Shown piece after piece: positions 1 through 5,093 of a stretch of 5,093 nt of DNA (position 1 is its first letter; each line of letters opens with the position of its first letter). The position numbers and the translations under genes are program-made. The DNA comes from Paludibacteraceae bacterium. Lineage in GTDB: Bacteria > Bacteroidota > Bacteroidia > Bacteroidales > Paludibacteraceae. The notes below the pieces were generated by a model, which was not told the DNA's origin, searched no databases, and saw only the letters and a list, made by a program, of their open reading frames with translations. The DNA lies in assembly GCA_023227695.1 (NCBI GenBank), contig JALNVE010000236.1, forward strand, positions 1 through 5,093, written 5' to 3'.

Positions 1-60
1 AAAGAGGGAGATTTTCTCTTCTCTTTCTGCTCTGAAAAATATTTTTTCTACCTGACCCAT
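1..60 (-). CDS. Possible 5' end of an unidentified leftward gene, partial
   Basis: On the minus strand an ATG at 60-58 opens a frame of 20 codons that is still open at the window edge. It begins MGQVEKIFFR and is rich in Glu, Lys and Arg. Six bases upstream lies GAGGAGG, a strong Shine-Dalgarno match, which is the main reason for listing it. It reads in the same direction as cas1, cas2 and the array and would be the first gene past the oldest end of the array. Too little is visible to recognise a family, and the stretch is purine-rich, so a chance open frame is a real alternative. A strong Shine-Dalgarno is not typical of Bacteroidota, which slightly weakens either this call or the host inference. 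Confidence 0.3.
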   Translation of the reverse strand, partial: MGQVEKIFFRAEREEKISLF

Positions 61-121
61 TTTTTTCCTCCTCAAGTTGCATTATCAATTTCAATCCCCG
101 TTTAATAGAGAAGTTGCTCCA
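61..121. other. Array-distal (trailer) flank
   Basis: This 61-bp stretch lies between the oldest repeat and the possible gene at 1-60. I see no further full repeat, no convincing GC-rich terminator hairpin and no RNA gene. On the minus strand it carries ATTGAAA (95-89), the same seven bases that open the crRNA handle of the repeat, but the bases around it do not align with the rest of the repeat. Transcription of the array may continue leftward through it, because no stop signal is visible. Confidence 0.6.
67..73 (-). promoter_or_regulatory. Putative ribosome binding site for the partial gene at 1-60
   Basis: The minus strand reads GAGGAGG followed by six A residues and then ATG at 60-58. 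Motif and spacing fit a canonical Shine-Dalgarno site. It decides the start proposed for the partial frame. The site could be a chance match in purine-rich DNA. Confidence 0.3.
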
Positions 122-151
122 GTTTCAATTCTACAAAAGTGCGATTAAAAG
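122..151 (-). repeat. Leader-distal (oldest) CRISPR repeat
   Basis: This is the last recognisable repeat on the far side from the leader. Terminal repeats of long arrays are often mutated, but this one is a perfect copy of the consensus. That supports either a recent loss of older units at this end or a lack of time for decay. Confidence 0.9.
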
Positions 152-542
152 CGTTCTCTGGGCTTCGTTTATTTGTGTAATCATTGTTTCAATTCTACAA
201 AAGTGCGATTAAAAGGTACTGCTCACTGTTATCAAGTGGTTACACTATTCGGTTTCAATTCTACAAAAGTGCGATTAAAAGAATAAAAATGAAGATGATG
301 AAATGGGAATGGAAGCGTTTCAATTCTACAAAAGTGCGATTAAAAGTTTTCGTGTATTCTTCTTTTTCTTTCTGTTGCAGGTTTCAATTCTACAAAAGTG
401 CGATTAAAAGTAGTGTTATCTTTTTTTAGGATATACTCCATGCTTGTTTCAATTCTACAAAAGTGCGATTAAAAGATTGTTTGGATTCGAAGGTAGCTGG
501 TTTATTATCTTTGTTTCAATTCTACAAAAGTGCGATTAAAAG

Positions 543-576
543 GGCAAAAGACGTTCCTTTGCTTACAGGAGAACCT
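543..576 (-). other. Spacer 7, reverse-complement relative of spacer 13
   Basis: The reverse complement of this 34-nt spacer matches spacer 13 (932-965) at 29 of 33 overlapping bases. The first 17 overlapping bases are identical; the four differences lie in the rest. The two would produce crRNAs that pair with opposite strands of one locus in related invaders. Confidence 0.88.
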
Positions 577-606
577 GTTTCAATTCTACAAAAGTGCGAT
601 TAAAAG

Positions 607-641
607 CAATTATCAATACGCACGAGCGACACAATATTTCT
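607..641 (-). other. Spacer 8, near-duplicate of spacer 32
   Basis: This 35-nt spacer matches 33 of 35 positions of the spacer at 2172-2207 in the same orientation. Both begin at the same base on the crRNA side (minus-strand 5' end, next to the handle). They differ at crRNA spacer positions 3 (A here, G in spacer 32) and 10 (G here, A in spacer 32). It lies farther from the leader, so it is the older of the two. Confidence 0.9.
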
Positions 642-931
642 GTTTCAATTCTACAAAAGTGCGATTAAAAGTAAATTTCGAGAAAGAAAAACATGCATTC
701 ACTTGGTTTCAATTCTACAAAAGTGCGATTAAAAGAGTTCTTCGAAATCATCGTCATCTTGCAGTTCCGTAGTTTCAATTCTACAAAAGTGCGATTAAAA
801 GTTTCAACGCTCCTTTTCGAAGATGAGGGATTGATTCGTTTCAATTCTACAAAAGTGCGATTAAAAGTTACTACCTGTTTTCTATTGTTTCCCTTTCGAT
901 AGTTTCAATTCTACAAAAGTGCGATTAAAAG

Positions 932-965
932 TAGGTTCTCCTGTAAGCAGAGGCACGTCTTTTAT
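932..965 (-). other. Spacer 13, reverse-complement relative of spacer 7
   Basis: This 34-nt spacer overlaps the reverse complement of spacer 7 (543-576) by 33 bases with four mismatches and is offset by one base. It is newer than spacer 7 by six acquisitions. The opposite orientation rules out simple duplication of a repeat-spacer unit, so it was acquired separately. Confidence 0.88.
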
Positions 966-2171
966 GTTTCAATTCTACAAAAGTGCGATTAAAAGGAAGT
1001 CCTTTAAGTCATCGCCTAGATTTTTATTTGTTTCAATTCTACAAAAGTGCGATTAAAAGGTTGGCATCTTCCACAAGATTCTAATTTTGAAATCACGTTT
1101 CAATTCTACAAAAGTGCGATTAAAAGTCATTGATGTACCTCCTATGGAGTTGGTGGACTTTAGTTTCAATTCTACAAAAGTGCGATTAAAAGTAATATTC
1201 AAACAAAAAGGCAATAAGATTGCATGTTTGTTTCAATTCTACAAAAGTGCGATTAAAAGTCTGTGGTTGAGCAGGAGGAATACAATAAATTTAGTTTCAA
1301 TTCTACAAAAGTGCGATTAAAAGGCTAGCCATGCTCTTTGTCAGCGTCTCGGCCCACGCGTTTCAATTCTACAAAAGTGCGATTAAAAGAACGATCGAGT
1401 TGCCGGATGGGATGCTGAGTAGCTGTTTCAATTCTACAAAAGTGCGATTAAAAGAAAGGTTTTGATTTGTTGGCTAGGCTTGCACTTATGTTTCAATTCT
1501 ACAAAAGTGCGATTAAAAGTTGAGGCTGTTTGTTGTGTTCTTTTCTCTAATTGGTTTCAATTCTACAAAAGTGCGATTAAAAGTAACCCGCCTAGTCTAC
1601 CGTACTTTCGTGCTTCTTCGTTTCAATTCTACAAAAGTGCGATTAAAAGAAAACAGAAACTGCAAAAGGTTAACACGAAAGCGGTTTCAATTCTACAAAA
1701 GTGCGATTAAAAGAAAAGATGCCGATCCTCTAGTCTCGCCGATTTGCAGTTTCAATTCTACAAAAGTGCGATTAAAAGTAATATCACGAACATTGTAACC
1801 ACTTTCTAGCAGGTTTCAATTCTACAAAAGTGCGATTAAAAGCGTCGTATCTGCCATGCAGCTCTCCGATTTTAGTGTGTTTCAATTCTACAAAAGTGCG
1901 ATTAAAAGTTTCAATGTTGCGTTTGCCCCTAGTTGATCTACAATGTTTCAATTCTACAAAAGTGCGATTAAAAGCTTCAATGTTTCCGCTTTGTCCCTTT
2001 CCTTGCTCTGTTTCAATTCTACAAAAGTGCGATTAAAAGAAGTCCAGCGTCATCGCTGTCTTCATTGAAGTCACGTTTCAATTCTACAAAAGTGCGATTA
2101 AAAGCTTTATGCTCCGATGGTGAATATTATTGATTATGCAAGTTTCAATTCTACAAAAGTGCGATTAAAAG

Positions 2172-2207
2172 TCAATTATCAATACGCACGAGCGACATAA
2201 TATTCCT
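2172..2207 (-). other. Spacer 32, near-duplicate of spacer 8
   Basis: This 36-nt spacer shares 33 of 35 aligned bases with spacer 8 (607-641) and is one base longer at the crRNA 3' end. The shared 5' boundary suggests both were taken beside the same protospacer-adjacent motif from two variants of one sequence. Twenty-three spacers lie between the two. Confidence 0.9.
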
Positions 2208-3975
2208 GTTTCAATTCTACAAAAGTGCGATTAAAAGGTAGTAGCAGACTCGGCAGAGCCTAAATCAATTGAGTTTCAATTCTACAAAAGTGCGATTAAA
2301 AGAGAAGTCTCCTTTATCCTCTCAGCTTGCAAACCTGTTTCAATTCTACAAAAGTGCGATTAAAAGAAAGAATAATTTTAGGTTCGTTGATTATGGTAGC
2401 GGGTTTCAATTCTACAAAAGTGCGATTAAAAGAAAGCAACATATTTATTAATCCCATCTGTAAAAAAGTTTCAATTCTACAAAAGTGCGATTAAAAGGAC
2501 ATAGGCAAGGTTCTTCCATGGGTCCACATAGGTTTCAATTCTACAAAAGTGCGATTAAAAGGTGGAGATGTCCAGACTCTTCTGTCCGGGATTTATGAGT
2601 TTCAATTCTACAAAAGTGCGATTAAAAGGGCCTGCATACGGGCCTGCTTCTCCGCGTAAGTGTCCAGTTTCAATTCTACAAAAGTGCGATTAAAAGTTCA
2701 GAACCTTTTTTACCAGCCTTGTCCAAGACTGTTTCAATTCTACAAAAGTGCGATTAAAAGTAGTGCATCCATCTACTAACCCGTTTGTATCATTGTTTCA
2801 ATTCTACAAAAGTGCGATTAAAAGATAATAGGCTTACCAAACGCTTGTAATTTAACTATGTTTCAATTCTACAAAAGTGCGATTAAAAGCATAGGTATAA
2901 TATCGCCCGTTCGCGGCCTTAAATAGTTTCAATTCTACAAAAGTGCGATTAAAAGACGGTAAAGCCTGTAGCCCCGGCGGCGTTAACTTGTTTCAATTCT
3001 ACAAAAGTGCGATTAAAAGCAGGCCAACAAGCGGCCGACGTGATCTATAATAAGTTTCAATTCTACAAAAGTGCGATTAAAAGTTTCGAACTCTTCTCTA
3101 AATCTGCCTTTTTTTGTGTTTCAATTCTACAAAAGTGCGATTAAAAGCCGTTCCACTTATGCCCACTTCTCGATAGAACCGGTTTCAATTCTACAAAAGT
3201 GCGATTAAAAGTAAGCAACATCCCATATAAATTCTATCCTGACATATGTTTCAATTCTACAAAAGTGCGATTAAAAGGTAACCGCTCGGGTCTGTCTTTG
3301 CCACAACCAAGATATGTTTCAATTCTACAAAAGTGCGATTAAAAGTTCCATGAAGTTTCAGTTGTTTCTCCGGACGGCAGTTTCAATTCTACAAAAGTGC
3401 GATTAAAAGTTCCAGTTAGTTTATTGACTGATGGATTAAAGAGTGTGTTTCAATTCTACAAAAGTGCGATTAAAAGAAGGATAGCAAGAAGTTCAACCTC
3501 AAAACAATCGAGTTTCAATTCTACAAAAGTGCGATTAAAAGTTTTAAAATGTCCAGGATATCAAATGTCCTATTTTCTGTTTCAATTCTACAAAAGTGCG
3601 ATTAAAAGATAAAATAACAGGAATCGAAATTGACTCCAATTTGTTTCAATTCTACAAAAGTGCGATTAAAAGACACAAATATCGATTTTAGATACACGTT
3701 TATAACTTTGTTTCAATTCTACAAAAGTGCGATTAAAAGTCTTTGTACCCACAAATTTCATGCACCCATCTATTCTGTTTCAATTCTACAAAAGTGCGAT
3801 TAAAAGTTATCACAAAGGGGATATTTAAAACCCTATATTTAGTTTCAATTCTACAAAAGTGCGATTAAAAGCTCAGTATGTCAAACCTATAGGTGGTAAC
3901 TTATATAGGTTTCAATTCTACAAAAGTGCGATTAAAAGTCTTGCCTGCTTGGTCTTGTCAGGTAAGATTAAGCAA

Positions 3976-4005
3976 GTTTCAATTCTACAAAAGTGCGATT
4001 AAAAG
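3976..4005 (-). repeat. Leader-proximal CRISPR repeat, expected spacer integration site
   Basis: This is the last copy on the right and abuts the leader. In known type I systems Cas1-Cas2 attacks the leader-side end of this first repeat and then the spacer-side end, duplicating the repeat each time. Here those ends would be 4005/4006 and 3975/3976. The copy is identical to the others, as expected for the repeat that templates new duplications. Confidence 0.85.
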
Positions 4006-4033
4006 ACGTCAAAATGACGACGAAAAAACACGA

Positions 4034-4059
4034 AAAACAAGGGTTTGAAGGCTTGTTTT
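4034..4059. repeat. Perfect 8-bp inverted repeat in the leader
   Basis: AAAACAAG (4034-4041) is followed after 10 bp by its exact reverse complement CTTGTTTT (4052-4059). It starts 28 bp from the leader-repeat junction. It could be a protein-binding dyad used in integration, or a weak hairpin near the 5' end of the pre-crRNA. Its low GC content argues against an efficient intrinsic terminator, although T-rich runs follow it on the minus strand. Confidence 0.6.
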
Positions 4060-4067
4060 CAGCATTG

Positions 4068-4096
4068 CTAAGTTATAAAAAATTGTTGATATCCAA
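4068..4096 (-). promoter_or_regulatory. Possible Bacteroides-type promoter for pre-crRNA
   Basis: On the minus strand TAACTTAG (4075-4068) matches the Bacteroidota -7 consensus TAnnTTTG at all but one fixed base. A TTG (4096-4094), the -33 element, lies 18 bp upstream, slightly shorter than the usual 19-21. Transcription would start near 4061 and reach the first repeat after roughly 55 nt. The element is degenerate and the host lineage is itself inferred, so this is a candidate only. Confidence 0.3.
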
Positions 4097-4151
4097 TAAC
4101 ACAAAAACTATTGGGTACCGACAACTTATATTATCTATCTGATATCCAATA
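4087..4151. repeat. 12-bp direct repeat pair in leader (TGATATCCAATA)
   Basis: TGATATCCAATA occurs at 4087-4098 and again, identical, at 4140-4151; the copies start 53 bp apart, about five helical turns. The left copy also pairs in inverted sense with TATTGG at 4109-4114, and flanking GTTG (4085-4088) and CAAC (4122-4125) extend that dyad imperfectly. These look like binding sites for a leader-recognition or regulatory protein, but no such protein can be named. Confidence 0.55.
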
Positions 4152-4230
4152 TGTCAAAGATCTAAGTAAGGGTTTCTAATTCACCTTTTTTCCATTATTA
4201 ACTGATTATCTCAGTGTTCGACAACCTATA
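4119..4230. repeat. 12-bp direct repeat pair in leader (CGACAACYTATA)
   Basis: CGACAACTTATA at 4119-4130 and CGACAACCTATA at 4219-4230 match at 11 of 12 bases and start exactly 100 bp apart. On the transcribed strand each reads TATARGTTGTCG. The motif alternates with the TGATATCCAATA repeats, so the leader seems to be built from repeated blocks. Confidence 0.5.
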
Positions 4231-4275
4231 CAAATTAAACTCTGCGTAAAAAGCTCATTTTCTGTATTTTAAAAA

Positions 4276-4539
4276 TTAGAGAAAATCCCCGATACTAGAA
4301 CGCTCTTTCCCTAAAATTTCCTTTTGCAGCCATTCACCTCGATGCGATGTAAAGATAATCATACTATCCTCTTCTTTTTCTATAATTTTTTCCGCTGCAT
4401 ATTTTAGTTCTTTCAGCTTTACTTCAGACAATTCTCCCTCAAAAACCGAATTCTGAATCCAATTGAGATAACGCCGACAAAGCTTCAACATCTTTCCTAC
4501 CCGCTTCTCTCCACAATCATATACTAGAATTACATACAT
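4276..4539 (-). CDS. cas2: CRISPR-associated endoribonuclease/integrase subunit Cas2
   Basis: This 87-residue protein has the usual length and fold signature of Cas2, a small ferredoxin-like dimer that bridges two Cas1 dimers in the spacer-integration complex. The first beta strand, MYVILVYD, ends in Asp8, the conserved acidic residue. An Arg/Lys-rich helix (residues 13-23) leads to W27 and the family motif QNSVFEGEL (29-37), which forms the second strand. A charged helix (41-56) and the strand MIIF (60-63) follow, with a short C-terminal tail ending in DFL. ATG at 4539-4537 is the natural start, as the conserved strand begins at once. It lies 16 bp after the cas1 stop; the gap reads AAAAACGAGAAAGAAA, an A-rich leader with only a weak GAGAAAG purine stretch. 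The two genes are surely co-transcribed. The leader and array begin directly after its TAA. In Cas1-Cas2 complexes of other type I systems, the nuclease activity of Cas2 is not needed for acquisition. Confidence 0.97.
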   Translation of the reverse strand: MYVILVYDCGEKRVGKMLKLCRRYLNWIQNSVFEGELSEVKLKELKYAAEKIIEKEEDSMIIFTSHRGEWLQKEILGKERSSIGDFL

Positions 4540-4555
4540 TTTCTTTCTCGTTTTT

Positions 4556-5093
4556 TTACCAATACATCTTAAATGGCTTATACTCTTCCATCTTTAACAG
4601 ATGCTTGACCAGTTTATAACACTCCAATTTCATCAGATGACGATAACTCACGCTACGGTTTAATGAACGATGTTTGAATGTTTCGTTCAAACGGTCTTCA
4701 AATGCCTTCACAAAGATTTTCTTTCCTTTCTGATTGAGAATGCACCTGTTCATTTTATTGTCAAAATGTTCTGCCTGAATCTCACGTTTATTCAGAACCT
4801 TGAATATCACACGGTCAACAAGAATCGGCTTAAACACTTCGGTTATGTCTAACGACAATGAGTATCGACGTTCGCCTGGCGTATGTAGATAGCTGATAGT
4901 GGGGTTAAGCTGCGTCTGATGTATAGCCCGCAAACATTGCGAATAGCACATCATATTGCCAAAAGATATCAGGGCATTCACCTCATTACGTGGAGGTTGT
5001 TTGGTACGACCTCCCATATCGAACGTATCAATTATCAGATTGAAAGCATCGTAATAGGTTTGGCGGATATTTCCCTCCAATCCCATCAGTTCT
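4556..5093 (-). CDS. cas1: CRISPR-associated integrase Cas1, type I-B-like, C-terminal part
   Basis: The visible 178 codons are the all-alpha catalytic half of Cas1, the metal-dependent DNA integrase that, with Cas2, cuts and joins new spacers into the array. Counting from the first visible Met (5086-5084), the segment LEGNIRQTYY carries the catalytic Glu4, ISYLH carries the catalytic His68, and LSLDITEVFKPILVDR carries the acidic pair Asp80 and Glu83, so the metal-binding set looks complete. The pattern of a tyrosine-leucine-histidine, a short arginine-rich loop, then SLDITE resembles the I-B (HMARI/TNEAP-type) Cas1 family. A basic region (residues 111-165) follows, and the protein ends in KPFKMYW. 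The Met at 5086 is internal: the frame continues upstream as Glu-Leu to the window edge. Typical family members are about 330 residues, so roughly 150 are missing on the right. cas4 and the Cascade genes are expected upstream, outside the window. Confidence 0.97.
   Translation of the reverse strand, partial: ELMGLEGNIRQTYYDAFNLIIDTFDMGGRTKQPPRNEVNALISFGNMMCYSQCLRAIHQTQLNPTISYLHTPGERRYSLSLDITEVFKPILVDRVIFKVLNKREIQAEHFDNKMNRCILNQKGKKIFVKAFEDRLNETFKHRSLNRSVSYRHLMKLECYKLVKHLLKMEEYKPFKMYW

Larger units (their letters stand above)
122..4005 (-). CRISPR. CRISPR array, 60 repeats and 59 spacers, type I-B-like
   Basis: A 30-bp direct repeat recurs 60 times. On the plus strand it starts GTTTCAATTC and ends CGATTAAAAG; on the minus strand it starts CTTTTAATCG and ends ATTGAAAC. 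I read every copy as identical, including the first (122-151) and last (3976-4005). The 59 spacers are 34-38 nt long: 21 of 34, 13 of 35, 12 of 36, 11 of 37 and 2 of 38. Minus-strand transcription is inferred from the ATTGAAAC end, which matches the 8-nt handle left by Cas6 in type I-B, and from the leader next to cas2 on the right. Numbering spacers 1-59 from the left, 59 (3939-3975) is newest. The repeat has no strong internal stem, as is common for I-B. Spacer base composition varies widely: number 39 (2629-2666) is 24/38 G+C and number 44 (2956-2989) 20/34, while number 36 (2433-2467) is 9/35, suggesting several invaders. Targets cannot be named from sequence alone. All three plus-strand frames through the repeat give repetitive false peptides. 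Confidence 0.99.
4006..4275 (-). promoter_or_regulatory. CRISPR leader
   Basis: This 270-bp AT-rich region lies between the cas2 stop and the first repeat and holds no credible gene. Its place, on the side where the repeat has its crRNA handle orientation reading away from it, identifies it as the leader. Leaders of type I arrays carry the pre-crRNA promoter and the sequences that direct Cas1-Cas2 to the first repeat. Visible here are a short dyad touching the repeat (CGTC 4007-4010, GACG 4016-4019), spaced A-tracts (4011-4014, 4023-4028, 4033-4037), a perfect 8-bp inverted repeat (4034-4041 with 4052-4059) and two pairs of 12-bp direct repeats farther out. No strong terminator follows cas2, so some array transcription could come from the cas operon. 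Confidence 0.85.

Noticed and set aside
1909..2009. Spacers 28 and 29 as a related pair
   Set aside because: They share TTCAATGTT at the left end and a loose CCCT-containing stretch, but need several gaps to align and then diverge. Chance cannot be excluded.
2433..3247. Spacers 36 and 48 as a related pair
   Set aside because: They share only AAGCAACAT near one end and do not align beyond it.
184..3612. Plus-strand open frames of 60-92 codons within the array
   Set aside because: They are read through repeat copies: the repeat gives FQFYKSAIK or FNSTKVRLK in its two open frames and SILQKCD before a stop in the third. These peptides reflect repeat periodicity, not genes.
4231..4275. Rho-independent terminator after cas2
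   Set aside because: There are A and T runs and a weak AAAA/TTTT dyad, but no GC-rich stem followed by a T tract on the minus strand.
4670..4852. 60-codon plus-strand open frame opposite cas1
   Set aside because: It is fully antisense to a conserved catalytic part of cas1 and has no recognisable features; it is a shadow frame.
5084..5086. ATG as the true start of cas1
   Set aside because: The codons before it are in frame and open to the edge (Glu-Leu), and the catalytic Glu lies only three residues after it. Cas1 needs a large N-terminal domain, so the gene is cut by the window.

Overview
The window holds the adaptation end of a class 1, most likely type I-B, CRISPR-Cas locus. It contains a long CRISPR array (60 repeats, 59 spacers; 122-4005), an AT-rich leader (4006-4275), cas2 (4276-4539) and the C-terminal half of cas1, which runs off the right edge (4556-5093). 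Both cas genes are on the minus strand. On that strand the repeat ends in ATTGAAAC, the 8-nt 5' crRNA handle typical of type I-B, and the leader lies between cas2 and the array. I therefore read the array as transcribed right to left: the newest spacers are near 3975 and the oldest near 152.

The organism is probably an anaerobic Bacteroidota (Bacteroidales-like) bacterium. This is an inference from the AT-rich DNA, the A-rich rather than Shine-Dalgarno-like sequence before cas2, a possible Bacteroides-type promoter in the leader, and the style of the Cas1 protein. It is not proven. The effector genes (cas6, cas8b, cas7, cas5, cas3) and cas4 would be expected beyond position 5093.

Layout: 1-60 may be the first 20 codons of a leftward gene that leaves the window. 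61-121 is the array-distal flank, with no terminal degenerate repeat that I can confirm. 122-4005 is the array; all 60 repeats read as identical 30-mers and spacers are 34-38 nt. 4006-4275 is a 270-bp leader with no gene, carrying a perfect 8-bp inverted repeat, spaced A-tracts next to the first repeat and two pairs of 12-bp direct repeats. 4276-5093 is cas2 and partial cas1, separated by 16 bp.

How the parts work together: Cas1 and Cas2 form the integrase that inserts new spacers at the leader-repeat junction (4005/4006). The array is transcribed leftward from the leader and cut within repeats into crRNAs for the off-window interference complex. Spacer content records repeated encounters with the same invaders: one pair (numbers 8 and 32) is nearly identical with differences at crRNA spacer positions 3 and 10, and another (7 and 13) samples opposite strands of one locus. 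The system is a known type; I do not see an undescribed system here. The best leads are the spacer pairs and the leader architecture.
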